64,000 nucleotides of DNA from Schauerella aestuarii. Lineage in GTDB: Bacteria; Pseudomonadota; Gammaproteobacteria; Burkholderiales; Burkholderiaceae_B. The notes under the pieces are model-generated. The model did not search any database. It saw only the letters and a program-made list of their open reading frames with translations, and was not told the DNA's origin. Both the position numbers and the translations under genes were made by a program. The stretch is from assembly GCF_009866805.1 (NCBI RefSeq), contig NZ_SIZW01000043.1:496001-560000 (forward strand), read 5' to 3'. This document shows, in pieces, positions 9,170-18,059 of the stretch (positions are counted from its first letter, which is position 1; each line of letters opens with the position of its first letter).

Positions 9170-9626
9170 GCGTATTCTCCAGGTTCAGCGTAGTGCAGCC
9201 GGCGGCAGTGAGCCTTGCATGAAAATCCATGCTCAGCTGTGCCAGGGTGACGGTTTGAAAACGCGCGAGCAGCAACGCTTCAGCGTCCTGGAAAGCGCTC
9301 TCCAATGCGGCATTGACGGCTTGTTCGACCGCGCATCCGGGCGCTTCGGTGCGGTGCCCCATTGCGAAAGGCTCGGGTTCACCCAAGGCCCGATACACGT
9401 CGAGCAGGGTGATGCTGCCGAGATCGCGCGCGATGGTCCACCCGCCGCCGTGACCTTTTTCGGAACGCACGAAACCTTGGTCGCGCAGACCGCTCATGAT
9501 GCGGCGAATGACGACCGGATTCGTTTGCATGGTGCGCGCCATCGCTTCCGACGTAACGGGGCCATCGACCTCGGCCATGTGCAGAAGAACGTGGAGAACA
9601 CCTGAAAGCCTGCTATCGCGTTTCAT
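9159..9626 (-). CDS. Rrf2-family transcriptional regulator
   Basis: A 155-residue Rrf2 protein with a winged helix-turn-helix: [19 protein letters not shown], then [20 protein letters not shown] and the wing [17 protein letters not shown]. Only two cysteines are visible in the C-terminal half (PGCAVEQ and AAGCTT), so the three-Cys Fe-S ligand set of IscR is absent. It resembles the YwnA type, which may sense thiols or small molecules. It is the first gene of a two-gene operon with the CxxC flavoprotein it presumably regulates. Confidence 0.9.
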   Translation of the reverse strand: MKRDSRLSGVLHVLLHMAEVDGPVTSEAMARTMQTNPVVIRRIMSGLRDQGFVRSEKGHGGGWTIARDLGSITLLDVYRALGEPEPFAMGHRTEAPGCAVEQAVNAALESAFQDAEALLLARFQTVTLAQLSMDFHARLTAAGCTTLNLENTHDA

Positions 9627-9814
9627 ATAACTTCAATAGTTGCATGAATGGATGATAGCAACGTTCTTGAAGAAGACGCAATTGGACATTTGACGATTGC
9701 GGCGCCAGTCACCTGTCGTCGAATCGAAGCAGGCTGTCGATCTACCGACGTACATCATTACAGATCGACGTAATCGCAAGTGCGCAGCGCCTTTTCAAAG
9801 CGGGCGCAAGCGCA

Positions 9815-11188
9815 TCAAGCCCCGCGTGGCTGTAGAAAATCAACCTGAAAGCGAGCGCCTGGCTCGGCATCGTGGACGGATATCGTCCAGCCGTGGGCTT
9901 GCGCGATTTGCAGGCAGATCGCGAGCCCGAGGCCAGATCCGCCAGTGCCGAATTCGCCGTTACCGGACTCGCTGCCGCGCCAGTAGCGTTTGAAGACCAT
10001 GGCAATATCCTGCGCGCTGATCCCAACGCCGTAATCCCGCACAGATAGCCCTTGAGCATTCAAAACGATATCGATAGCGCTCCCGCGAGGCGCAAAGCGG
10101 ACGGCATTCTCCAACAGGTTGCGTAGCAGGATGAAGAGGGCGGCACGGTCGGCCGAAATGACGCACGGTGCCAGCGTGGTGTGCATGACGACGTGAGCAT
10201 TGGTGGCCAGGCGGCTCAACTTGGCCGTGGCATCCGCGACGACGCCGACCATGTCGGTTTGCCCCATCGTATAGTTCTGCGATTCGCTGCACTCGGCCAA
10301 TTGCAGCAGTTGCTGCACCTGTCGCGACATCCCATCGATGTCGGCCAGCAGTGTGGTGCGATCGGGGGAATTGCCCAATTCCACGGTGCCTCGCATCAGT
10401 GCGAGTGGCGTCTTGAGCTCATGCGCAGCGGTCGCCAGAAACTCCTGTTGGACCGCGTAGCCGACCGATAGCCTTTCCAGTGCCTGATTGAGTGCCGTGA
10501 TGAGCGGCACCAGCTCGCTCGGCATGCCTTCAGTAGACAGACGCGTGTGGCGATTGCCGGGCGTGATGTGGGCCGCCGCTTCCGACGCCGTATGCAAGGG
10601 CTTCAGCACGCGGCGGATGGTGTAGAACACAATGGCGCTGAAAATCAGCAACGCAGCGAGGGTTGCCGTCAGCCCTGCCTCGTGAGCCGTGCTGCTTTCG
10701 AGCCCGGTCATCGCCTGCTGAAATCGCTCGCTGCGTGCGAGCTGCAGGAAGTAAATAGGGCCGGGGCGATCCAGCGGAAAGGTGGCCACGTGCAGCAGAT
10801 TGCCATCGCGCATCAGATCGAAGCGCGTCAGTGCCGGATCGAACGCTTCGCCATGCGGCGCCAGGGGCTTTGCATTGGCATCGGCCGCCAGCAACACGTT
10901 GCCATCCGGATCGACGACGCGATACAGCATGTCGTTATGCAATGCCTCATAGGCGCTCGTCAGCCCGGGATGGATTTTGAGTGCGATCGGGCGATCCGCC
11001 GCATCGAAGATGAGCCCGTCAGCCACCTCTTCGGCGGTCGAGACGAAGTCGGCCTCGAGCCACACGCCGGGGTAATGCGTGACCACGACGTAGGAGAGGG
11101 CACCGACCACGGTGGTGGTCATCAGGAGGGCCAACGCAGTGGCCGCCAGCAACCGGACGGTCAGACTATTGCGCGGCATGCGATTCAT
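9815..11188 (-). CDS. Sensor histidine kinase of a two-component system
   Basis: A 457-residue membrane kinase. A first transmembrane helix covers roughly residues 12-32 (LLAATALALLMTTTVVGALS). A periplasmic sensor of about 120 residues follows, then a second helix (LAALLIFSAIVFYTIRRVL). The H-box is AAHELKTPLALMRG and the ATPase part has LLRNLLENAVRFAP, VRDYGVGIS and FGTGGSGLGLAI. The start is the ATG of MNRMPRN (11188); the second Met at 11179 is possible. Either way the gene overlaps the response regulator by 14-23 bp. It is last in the operon MipA, regulator, kinase, which suggests it senses an envelope condition linked to the MipA protein. Confidence 0.93.
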   Translation of the reverse strand: MNRMPRNSLTVRLLAATALALLMTTTVVGALSYVVVTHYPGVWLEADFVSTAEEVADGLIFDAADRPIALKIHPGLTSAYEALHNDMLYRVVDPDGNVLLAADANAKPLAPHGEAFDPALTRFDLMRDGNLLHVATFPLDRPGPIYFLQLARSERFQQAMTGLESSTAHEAGLTATLAALLIFSAIVFYTIRRVLKPLHTASEAAAHITPGNRHTRLSTEGMPSELVPLITALNQALERLSVGYAVQQEFLATAAHELKTPLALMRGTVELGNSPDRTTLLADIDGMSRQVQQLLQLAECSESQNYTMGQTDMVGVVADATAKLSRLATNAHVVMHTTLAPCVISADRAALFILLRNLLENAVRFAPRGSAIDIVLNAQGLSVRDYGVGISAQDIAMVFKRYWRGSESGNGEFGTGGSGLGLAICLQIAQAHGWTISVHDAEPGARFQVDFLQPRGA

Positions 11189-11876
11189 GCACGCCATGCG
11201 TCGCTTGCAGCGCAAAACCCTGGCCGCGCAGATTGACGATCTGCACGGCTGCCCCCGCCGACGCGATCTTTCGACGCAGGCGATGCACGGCCACGTCGAG
11301 CGCATTGGGTGTGACGCCTTCGCCCAATCCCCAGCCCGTGGCCTCCAGTCGGCTACGGCGGACCACTTGGCCTGCCGCCTTGACCAGTGCCAACAGAATT
11401 TGCAATTCTGCCGGTGGCAGTGGGACGTGGGTGGTGCCGTGGGTCATGCATCCCTTGTTCGGGTGCACAGTGATGCCGCCGAACGACGGACTCAAACTCG
11501 TCAACACGATTGAGCGTCGCATCAACGCACGAACGCGAGCAACGAATTCTTCCAGCGAAAAAGGCTTGGGCAGATAGTCGTCGGCGCCGGATTCCAGTCC
11601 TTGTATGCGGTCATGGATCGCGTCGCGCGCAGTCACCATCAGGCAGGGCGTCGCGTTGCCCCGAGCACGCAAATTATTCACCAGATCGAGTCCGTCGCCA
11701 TCGGGCACGCTGCGATCGATGACCAGCGCGGCATAGCCGCCCTGCGCGATGGCCTGCCAGGCTGAGTCGATGCGCTCGAATACATCCACAGGAATGCCCG
11801 CCGTTGACAGTGCCTTGCACATCAGGGCGGCCATACGCGGATTGTCTTCGAGTAGCGCAACACGGTTGGTTGACAT
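11166..11876 (-). CDS. OmpR-family response regulator
   Basis: A 236-residue regulator. The receiver domain starts STNRVALLEDNPRMAAL, has the phosphoacceptor in VIDRSVPDGDG and the Lys in DDYLPKPFS. The C-terminal winged helix contains PPAELQILLALVKAAGQVV and NALDVAVHRLRRKI. The start at 11876 lies 7 bp after the MipA stop, and the gene overlaps the kinase. OmpR-family proteins bind paired direct repeats 11 bp apart, and exactly such a pair lies upstream of the operon, so autoregulation is likely. Confidence 0.94.
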   Translation of the reverse strand: MSTNRVALLEDNPRMAALMCKALSTAGIPVDVFERIDSAWQAIAQGGYAALVIDRSVPDGDGLDLVNNLRARGNATPCLMVTARDAIHDRIQGLESGADDYLPKPFSLEEFVARVRALMRRSIVLTSLSPSFGGITVHPNKGCMTHGTTHVPLPPAELQILLALVKAAGQVVRRSRLEATGWGLGEGVTPNALDVAVHRLRRKIASAGAAVQIVNLRGQGFALQATHGVHESHAAQ

Positions 11877-11883
11877 GGGCGGG

Positions 11884-12678
11884 TTAGAAACGATACAGGT
11901 AGCCGATGCGCAGCGAGGGCGACGTGCTGCGATCGACCAGGGGACTGTCGGTGACGCCGGCACCCCAGTGCTGCACGCCGACGTCGAAGAAAAGATTCTG
12001 CTGCTTCGTGAATGCATAGTCCAGACGGATGCCACCTTCGACATTGGTTGTGGCGCGTCCTTCATAACCCGGCCGGTTGGCCCGGATCTCGCTGTTCGTG
12101 ACGCCGAAATAGTAATCGACGTCTTTCCGATCGGCGCGCTCGATGCCGGCATAAGGGGTCACCGTGATGCTGTTGGATACGTCGAACGAGCGCTCGACGG
12201 CCAGCTTGATGCGGTTGCCTTTGCCGTTGCTCGTGGCGCGCATCCACTCCAGCGACACGTTGGCCAGATCGGTATGCCATGTGGTGGCCAAGCCCAGGGA
12301 TAGACCACCTTTACGCTCTTCCATACCGGAAAGATAGGATGCGTCGGACGATTTGTAGCCATCGCCCAAGCCATATCTGGCGCGGACGGAAAAATCGATG
12401 GGGCCGGCCGACGGCAGTTTGGCATCCAGTGTGGTGCCGAAGAAGCGCACGTATCGGTTCTGAAAGCTCAACAAGGGGATCGCGTTGGTCTCATTGCCGA
12501 TGCCGCGATACGGGCTGCGCTTGATGCCTACGCCCGCACCCACTCCCCATTGCGATGCATATTCCTGTGTGGGTTCGGGGTCGCCGATTTCGGCAGCGTG
12601 AGTCGGCATGGGCCCCAGGACCATCGCGATAAGAGCAACCGTTATCGCTCGGTTCGAGCCTGCATTTGACCAAGGCAT
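11884..12678 (-). CDS. MipA/OmpV-family outer-membrane protein
   Basis: A 264-residue protein with an N-terminal signal peptide (ITVALIAMVLGPMPTHAAE) and a C-terminal aromatic (GYLYRF) as in outer-membrane beta-barrels. Internal strands such as YVRFFGTTLDAKLP and TNVEGGIRLDYAFTKQ fit the MipA/OmpV family. Members are structural porin-like proteins; some scaffold peptidoglycan enzymes. GAGGAAAA precedes the ATG. It is the first gene of the operon with the two-component system, a linkage commonly seen in beta-proteobacteria. Confidence 0.9.
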   Translation of the reverse strand: MPWSNAGSNRAITVALIAMVLGPMPTHAAEIGDPEPTQEYASQWGVGAGVGIKRSPYRGIGNETNAIPLLSFQNRYVRFFGTTLDAKLPSAGPIDFSVRARYGLGDGYKSSDASYLSGMEERKGGLSLGLATTWHTDLANVSLEWMRATSNGKGNRIKLAVERSFDVSNSITVTPYAGIERADRKDVDYYFGVTNSEIRANRPGYEGRATTNVEGGIRLDYAFTKQQNLFFDVGVQHWGAGVTDSPLVDRSTSPSLRIGYLYRF

Positions 12679-12708
12679 CGCTTTTCCTCATCCACGTTGA
12701 AAAACGCG

Positions 12709-12741
12709 ATTGTGGTGGCGCGAGTCTTACCATTCTCTTAC
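12709..12741 (-). promoter_or_regulatory. OmpR/PhoP-type box and -10 upstream of the MipA operon
   Basis: On the minus strand GTAAGA-N5-GTAAGA (plus coordinates 12725-12741) is a perfect hexamer direct repeat with 11-bp periodicity. It is followed 10 bp later by CACAAT (plus 12709-12714) as a -10-like element. The predicted transcript would start about 24 nt before the MipA ATG. This is the class II arrangement used by PhoP/OmpR-type activators. Confidence 0.6.
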
Positions 12742-12785
12742 TCGATTCGGTCAATGTGCTGCAGGCCTCGATACGCCACGCGCGG

Positions 12786-13664
12786 TCAGGCGGTCGAACC
12801 GATCTTTTCGAGTGTGTCCAGGGCATCCGCAGGCAGTACCAGCGACGCGGCACCGAGATTCTCGTGCAGATGCGCAACGGACGACGTGCCAGGGATCAAC
12901 AGGATATTTGGAGCGCGCTGCAACAGCCAGGCAAGCGCCACCTGCATGGGCGTGGCCTTCAACTGCCGGGCGACGTTGGACAGCGCATCGGACTGCAACG
13001 GCGTGACGCCGCCGAGCGGAAAGAAGGGGACATAGGCAATGCCGGCTGCAGCCAGTTCGTCGATCAGGGCATCATCCCGACGATGCACCAGGTTGTACTG
13101 ATTCTGTACGCAGACAATATCGGCGATCGCGCGGCCTTCGGCGACCTGGGCGCGCGTGACGTTGCTCAATCCGATATGACGCACGAGTCCCTGGCGTTGC
13201 AACTCGGCGAGTACCGTCAACGGTTCTTCGATGGATCCCTCGGCCGGACCGTGAACGTCGAACATGATGCGCAGGTTGACGACTGTCAGGGCGTCCACAC
13301 CCAGATTGCGTAGATTGTCATGCACCGCACGCGTGAGGTCGTCTCGCCCCAGGGCGGGAAGCCATGAGGCATCGGCGCCGCGAAACGCGCCGATCTTGGT
13401 CACGAGCGTGAGATCGGAGGCGTATGGATGAAGCGCCTGGCGGATGAGTTGATTGGTAATGTGGGGGCCATAGAAATCGCTCGTGTCTATATGGTTGACG
13501 CCTGCTTCGACGGCCGCCTGCAAAACGGCCAGCGCGGCATCGGTGTCTTTGGGTGGGCCGAAAACGCCCTTTCCGGCCAGCTGCATGGCCCCATAGCCGA
13601 GCCGGTTGACCGTGTGGTCGCCGAGCGAATAAGTACCTGCTGATGCGAGTGCGGGGGTGTTCAT
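12786..13664 (-). CDS. Aldo/keto reductase
   Basis: A 292-residue aldo-keto reductase barrel. Visible elements are RLGYGAMQLAGKGVFGPP at the N-terminus, the catalytic-Tyr region GVNHIDTSDFYGPH, the Lys in LTLVTKIGAF, and the cofactor region ILLIPGTSSVAHLHENL. It would reduce an aldehyde or ketone with NADPH in the cytoplasm. The ATG of MNTPALASAG is preferred over one 10 codons upstream that overlaps the proposed operator. It is divergent from a LysR gene that likely regulates it. Confidence 0.92.
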   Translation of the reverse strand: MNTPALASAGTYSLGDHTVNRLGYGAMQLAGKGVFGPPKDTDAALAVLQAAVEAGVNHIDTSDFYGPHITNQLIRQALHPYASDLTLVTKIGAFRGADASWLPALGRDDLTRAVHDNLRNLGVDALTVVNLRIMFDVHGPAEGSIEEPLTVLAELQRQGLVRHIGLSNVTRAQVAEGRAIADIVCVQNQYNLVHRRDDALIDELAAAGIAYVPFFPLGGVTPLQSDALSNVARQLKATPMQVALAWLLQRAPNILLIPGTSSVAHLHENLGAASLVLPADALDTLEKIGSTA

Positions 13665-13682
13665 GGAAGGCTCCGTGGATGG

Positions 13683-13704
13683 GTGACAGTCCAACTGTAG
13701 TCAC
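13683..13704. promoter_or_regulatory. Candidate operator dyad between the aldo/keto reductase and LysR
   Basis: GTGACAGT (13683-13690) and ACTGTAGTCAC (13694-13704) form a long dyad around a CCA centre, with a single-base bulge at 13699. It lies 19 bp upstream of the reductase start and within the 108-bp divergent region, as expected for a LysR binding site. Confidence 0.45.
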
Positions 13705-13772
13705 GCTGCGGGCGTGCGACAATCCGTCTCAATCGGCACAGCTTGTGCGGAATGGCGAACAGTGAGCGGCGC

Positions 13773-14687
13773 ATGACGGCGAATTTGAGCGATATCCACG
13801 CGTTCCTGGCGGTTGCGCGCGCCAGCGGTTTTCGTGAGGCGGCCCGCCTGACGGGCAGCAGTGCGTCGCGGTTGAGCGAGGCCGTTCGCCGTCTCGAAGA
13901 TCAACTTGGGGTGCGGCTACTGAACCGCACCACGCGCAGCGTGGCCACCACCGAAGCCGGCGCGCGATTGCTCGAGCGTCTTGAACCTGCGTTGAAAGAA
14001 GTCGATGCGGCGCTCGATGTGGCCAACGGGTTTCGTGACAAGGCTGCTGGCACATTGAAGCTCAATGTACCGGTAAGTGCCGCCCGTTTGGTCCTCCCTA
14101 GAATCGTGCCGGCATTTCTTGCCGCGTATCCCGATATCCGACTTGAGGTGATCGCGGAAGACAGTTTTGTCGACGTGTTGGCGGCAGGTTGCGATGCGGG
14201 CATTCGCTACGATGAGCGTCTGGAGCAGGACATGATCGCGATTCCGATCGGGCCTCGCGAACAACGCTTTGCCACGGCGGCATCGCCGCGCTACCTGCGT
14301 GAGCGCGGCACGCCAGTGCATCCTCACGACCTGATGATGCATGATTGTCTGCGGGGGCAGTTCGCGAGCGGATCCATGCCGGCCTGGGAGTTCGAGCGAC
14401 GTGGCGATGTGGTCAAGATCGAGCCCACCGGCCCGCTTTTGGTACGTATCGGCGCAGCAACCGATCTCGCGGTGGATGCCGCAGTGGCAGGTTGCGGCGT
14501 GATTTATCTCTTCGAGGATTGGTTGCGGCCTTATATGCAACGCGGTGAACTCGAACCCGTGCTGGAGCCTTGGTGGCCGCGCTTCTCCGGACCGTTTTTA
14601 TACTATCCGGGCAGGCGACACCTGCCCGCGCCGTTGCGGGTATTCGTGGATTTCGTGAAAGGGCTGCCGCCGTGGGAATCGACCTGA
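13773..14687 (+). CDS. LysR-family transcriptional regulator
   Basis: A 304-residue LysR protein. The DNA-binding domain is NLSDIHAFLAVARASGFREA followed by SSASRLSEAVRRLEDQLG and the wing RTTRSVATTEAG. The effector domain begins GTLKLNVPVSAARLVLPRI. An alternative ATG at 13752 would add seven residues. It is divergent from the aldo/keto reductase and probably activates it when a substrate-like ligand is present. A 7-bp-stem hairpin (TCACGCG/CGCGTGA, 14698-14716) follows the stop without a T-run. Confidence 0.92.
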   Translation: MTANLSDIHAFLAVARASGFREAARLTGSSASRLSEAVRRLEDQLGVRLLNRTTRSVATTEAGARLLERLEPALKEVDAALDVANGFRDKAAGTLKLNVPVSAARLVLPRIVPAFLAAYPDIRLEVIAEDSFVDVLAAGCDAGIRYDERLEQDMIAIPIGPREQRFATAASPRYLRERGTPVHPHDLMMHDCLRGQFASGSMPAWEFERRGDVVKIEPTGPLLVRIGAATDLAVDAAVAGCGVIYLFEDWLRPYMQRGELEPVLEPWWPRFSGPFLYYPGRRHLPAPLRVFVDFVKGLPPWEST

Positions 14688-14831
14688 GGCAGGCGCATCA
14701 CGCGTAAGTCGCGTGACGTGATGACACGTACGTTTACAGGCTCGGCAATCCCTTGGCTGTATATTTCGACGGGTGTCGGCGTTCAGCCAGAGGCACGCGC
14801 CTTGAGCTTCGTGCTGCAACTGGAGGAGCCT

Positions 14832-14867
14832 ATGAAACACCTGTTCGGTGAGCAGGGATGCCATTGA
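14832..14867 (+). CDS. Possible 11-codon leader ORF upstream of the unknown gene
   Basis: ATG at 14832 follows a strong GGAGGAG and encodes MKHLFGEQGCH before TGA at 14865-14867. It overlaps the first ten bases of the next gene in another frame. Translation of this short frame could couple to or limit the start at 14858. It may instead be chance. Confidence 0.25.
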   Translation: MKHLFGEQGCH

Positions 14868-15493
14868 AATCCACATCCGACCTTCTTTTCTATACTGATC
14901 GCGACGCAAAGGCGGTCGTCACTGATCCCTATCTGATCGGACTGTTTCGCTCGCAACACTGCGATCGCACCGCGTCACGTGGGGTGCTTGGCCGTTGGTT
15001 GAGCCCCACGTCGTTCACGGGTTCCGTGCCCGATGACACCACGTTCGTGGCTTGCGCCATGGTGGAAACGGTCGTGACCGGCGAGCAGCAGCTGCCGACG
15101 ATTCACATGTGCACGGTTGGCGCTGACGAGGGATATGGGCCCACCTTGTACGCCGCTATCTTGCAGTTTGCGCGCAATGAAGAACTGGCGGGCGTGCTGC
15201 CGAGTGTGACCGTGCCGTCGATGCCGCCGAGGCCCAAGGCAATCTGGCGTCAGTTTTCCAAAGCGTACGACGACAAGATTTCGTTGGCGCCTGCCGCGCA
15301 GCACGTGCATGCCGAACCCTGGCTCAATCATGTCTATGCATTGAAGCGCGGTGAAGATCTGGTGGACCTCGCAGGGATGCGCCAGCGTTATGGCGTCTAT
15401 ATGCGGCATACCCGCCGTAATGATTGGGTGCTGCATGCGCTGCGCAGCGCAGCTTACGAGATGGCGCACAAGCGCTCGGACGGCCCGGTGTGA
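14858..15493 (+). CDS. Unknown protein, possibly GNAT-like
   Basis: A 211-residue protein that I do not recognise with certainty. Its body (IHMCTVGADEGYGPTLYAAI, then LQFARNEELAGVLPS) recalls the acetyl-CoA-binding loop and following helix of GNAT-like folds found in plasmid and phage genes, but the usual R-x-x-G-x-G/A signature is not intact. There is no signal peptide or membrane helix. It stands alone between a LysR gene and a chemoreceptor. GGTGAG five bases before the ATG can serve as ribosome-binding site. Treat any function as open. Confidence 0.75.
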   Translation: MPLKSTSDLLFYTDRDAKAVVTDPYLIGLFRSQHCDRTASRGVLGRWLSPTSFTGSVPDDTTFVACAMVETVVTGEQQLPTIHMCTVGADEGYGPTLYAAILQFARNEELAGVLPSVTVPSMPPRPKAIWRQFSKAYDDKISLAPAAQHVHAEPWLNHVYALKRGEDLVDLAGMRQRYGVYMRHTRRNDWVLHALRSAAYEMAHKRSDGPV

Positions 15494-15799
15494 TGTGCCG
15501 AGCAGCGCGCATCGCACGCTGTGTTTCATTCAGGCAGGTTGAGCCACCGTGTGCCGTGACGGCACTTGCCCATCCCCTCAATTGATCTTGGATGACGCCG
15601 CTCTTTTCTTCTCCACGCGTTGACGTTGGCAGAGCAATTGGCGCAAAGACAGGATCGTCGCGCATGATCGCCCATCTGCTATTTACGCGATGAAACAATT
15701 CGAAATTTAATAACTGATCCGTTATGCCGTCATTACCCATAGGGCGTTCAGAAACATCTGGATTGCCTGCATCGCTCAATGACTATGCAGGGAAGCATA
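15494..15799. other. Non-coding region upstream of the chemoreceptor
   Basis: About 300 bp without a gene. A 6-bp hairpin GTGCCG-TGA-CGGCAC lies at 15551-15565 without a T-run. The right half is A+T-rich and should contain the chemoreceptor promoter; I found no convincing sigma-28 motif. Confidence 0.5.
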
Positions 15800-17425
15800 A
15801 TGAATCAGTTGAAGGTAGTTACCCGTCTGGCCATGGGGTTTGGCACCCTGTTATTGCTCGTCCTGCTGATCGCGGGTATGGGCCTGTTCGGTCTAAGCAG
15901 CGTTCGCGAAAGCCTGCGCGAAATTACTGAGGTCAATAACGTGCAAGGGCGGCTGTCGTCGCAAATGCTCGAGTCGGTTATGGACCGCGGCATCGCCTTG
16001 CGCAACATCGTGCTGATGACCGATCCAGCACTCGTTCGCGCCGAAACCGATCGGATTGCACGGCAGGAGAAGAGCTACGCGGCAGCCTATACGGAACTTG
16101 GGCGCACCTTCGTCGAATCGACCTCGACCGTACAGAAGGAACGCGATTTGTACACCCGCCTGAAATCCGAAGAGGCGGCCACGATTCCGGCGATGGCGCA
16201 GGTGATGCGGCTGGGCTCAAGCAACGACGTGGCCGGGGCCATGAAAATGCTGATCGAGGATGTGCGACCCAAACAGGCCGCCTGGCTCACGTCATTGCGT
16301 GAACTGGTCAACGTCGAAACGCAGTTGAACAACGAGGCGGCGCAGGCGGCAGGCGCGGACTACGATCGCACGCTGACGATGACGTTATCGATGGTGGCGC
16401 TCGCGCTGCTGCTCGGCGTCCTTGCCGCGTTTCTGATCACCCGCAGCATCTTGCGTCAGTTGGGCGGCGAGCCGCATGCCGCGCAGATTTCTGCCGGTGA
16501 AATCGCCAATGGCAACCTCACTGTGAAAATGCGTGTGGCAACGGGCGATTCGAGCAGTTTGATGGCGTCTCTGGAGGCGATGCGGCTGCAACTGAGCAAT
16601 GTGGTGTCGGGCATTCAATCGTCGGCCGAGTCGATATCGAGCGCGTCGAGCCAGATTGCACAAGGCAACGTCGACTTGTCGCAGCGGACCGAAGAGCAGG
16701 CCGCGTCCCTGGAAGAGACGGCGGCGAGCATCGAGCAGCTCACCTCCGCAGTGAAGCAGAATACCGAAAGTGCACAGCAGGGCAGCACGTTGGCGGCGTC
16801 CGCGTCCGAAACCGCCAGCGCGGGTGGCCAGGTAATGGGGCGCGTGGTTACCACGATGCAGGATATCAAGACGAGTTCCGCCCGCGTGGCCGACATCATT
16901 TCGGTCATCGAGAGCATCGCCTTCCAGACCAATATTCTGGCGCTGAATGCGGCGGTGGAAGCGGCGCGTGCCGGTGAGCAAGGCCGGGGCTTCGCCGTCG
17001 TGGCCAGCGAAGTACGCACGTTGGCGCAACGCAGCGCCACAGCGGCCAAGGAGATCAAGCAGCTGATCGAAACCTCGGTGCAGCATGTGTCGTCGGGGTC
17101 GGTGCTCGTCTCCGAGGCCGGGCAGACCATGGAAGAGGTGGTGCGTTCGGTCAGGCGCGTGACGGACATCATGGGCGAAATCGCATCGGCCTCAAGCGAG
17201 CAAAGCACAGGTATCGAGCAGGTCAACATCGCTGTGTCGCAAATGGATAGCGTGACGCAGCAGAACGCCGCATTGGTGGAAGAGGCCGCAGCTGCTGCGC
17301 AGTCCATGTCCGAGCAAGCCAGCAGCTTGCTGCAGGCCGTGGCGCAGTTTCGGGTCGATGGGCAGCCACGTGGCCGCGACGTCGAGTACGCACCCGGCAG
17401 CCGCGCGCGCTTGTTGCCTGCCTGA
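15800..17425 (+). CDS. Methyl-accepting chemotaxis protein
   Basis: A 541-residue chemoreceptor with AGGGAAG before its ATG. It has a first transmembrane helix ([19 protein letters not shown]) and a periplasmic four-helix-bundle-type sensor (about 34-190, with [20 protein letters not shown]). A second helix ([20 protein letters not shown]) and a HAMP linker follow. The cytoplasmic signalling hairpin carries the conserved tip [20 protein letters not shown]. Methylation-type Glu/Gln clusters ([15 protein letters not shown]) flank the tip. There is no NWETF-type C-terminal pentapeptide for CheR docking. The ligand is unknown. Homologues signal through CheW/CheA, which are not in this window. Confidence 0.96.
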   Translation: MNQLKVVTRLAMGFGTLLLLVLLIAGMGLFGLSSVRESLREITEVNNVQGRLSSQMLESVMDRGIALRNIVLMTDPALVRAETDRIARQEKSYAAAYTELGRTFVESTSTVQKERDLYTRLKSEEAATIPAMAQVMRLGSSNDVAGAMKMLIEDVRPKQAAWLTSLRELVNVETQLNNEAAQAAGADYDRTLTMTLSMVALALLLGVLAAFLITRSILRQLGGEPHAAQISAGEIANGNLTVKMRVATGDSSSLMASLEAMRLQLSNVVSGIQSSAESISSASSQIAQGNVDLSQRTEEQAASLEETAASIEQLTSAVKQNTESAQQGSTLAASASETASAGGQVMGRVVTTMQDIKTSSARVADIISVIESIAFQTNILALNAAVEAARAGEQGRGFAVVASEVRTLAQRSATAAKEIKQLIETSVQHVSSGSVLVSEAGQTMEEVVRSVRRVTDIMGEIASASSEQSTGIEQVNIAVSQMDSVTQQNAALVEEAAAAAQSMSEQASSLLQAVAQFRVDGQPRGRDVEYAPGSRARLLPA

Positions 17426-17469
17426 GCCTCAAGCTGAGCCTGACTTGAGTGCCGATGGTCGAAGGCGCT

Positions 17470-17958
17470 TCAGCGCCGTTCGACCAGCTCGAAGGTGTGG
17501 CCCCAGGGATCCACGCAATGGCGAAAGATAGCCGATTCGTCGATATCCATGTCGACGTAGAACGGGGTGTGCAACGTACACCCGTGTTCTCTGAGAAACG
17601 CCGAGGCCGCCTCGATGTCCTGAACCTCGATGCCCAGGTGGCCCGCACCGATTCGCTCGCGTTCGATGGGGGCGTCGGCGGCTTCATCGGAAAAATCGAA
17701 TTGGATCAGCTCGATGCGAAAGCCATCCGGCAGCTCCACGATCGACACCTTGAACCGTGCGCCGGGCAAGCCTAGATGGGCGTGCGTCCAATCGCGGCCA
17801 TGCTCATCGGGCGTGAGATCCGCAGGATCGATCGGGCCGATGCGATAGACCAGGCTCGCGCCGAGCACGAGGATATAGAAGTCGGCGGCGGCGTCCACGT
17901 CGGCCACTGTCCACGTGATGTGATCGCAACGTTTGAAGCCGAGTGCAGCATGCGCCAT
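17470..17958 (-). CDS. VOC-family (glyoxalase fold) protein
   Basis: A 162-residue protein of the vicinal-oxygen-chelate superfamily. Two beta-alpha-beta-beta-beta modules are visible: KRCDHITWTVADVDAAADFY near the N-terminus, and IGAGHLGIEVQDIEAASAFL with CVDPWGHTFELVER at the C-terminus. The His and Glu metal ligands of the fold are present (DHITW, GHLGIE, FELVE). The start is the ATG of MAHAALGF; the open frame upstream overlaps non-coding sequence. Substrate unknown; lyase, dioxygenase or binding roles are all possible. Confidence 0.88.
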   Translation of the reverse strand: MAHAALGFKRCDHITWTVADVDAAADFYILVLGASLVYRIGPIDPADLTPDEHGRDWTHAHLGLPGARFKVSIVELPDGFRIELIQFDFSDEAADAPIERERIGAGHLGIEVQDIEAASAFLREHGCTLHTPFYVDMDIDESAIFRHCVDPWGHTFELVERR

Positions 17959-18059
17959 GACGATCCCCGAAAAGAGCCATCGCCGATTATTGCGCCGAAC
18001 GACTACCGATTGGAAGCGCGCGGTAGCAGGCTTCAATCGTGTCTCCACCTTTAGGTGGG

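Noticed and set aside
15551-15565. Hairpin after the unknown gene as a terminator
   Set aside because: Stem is only 6 bp and no T-run follows.
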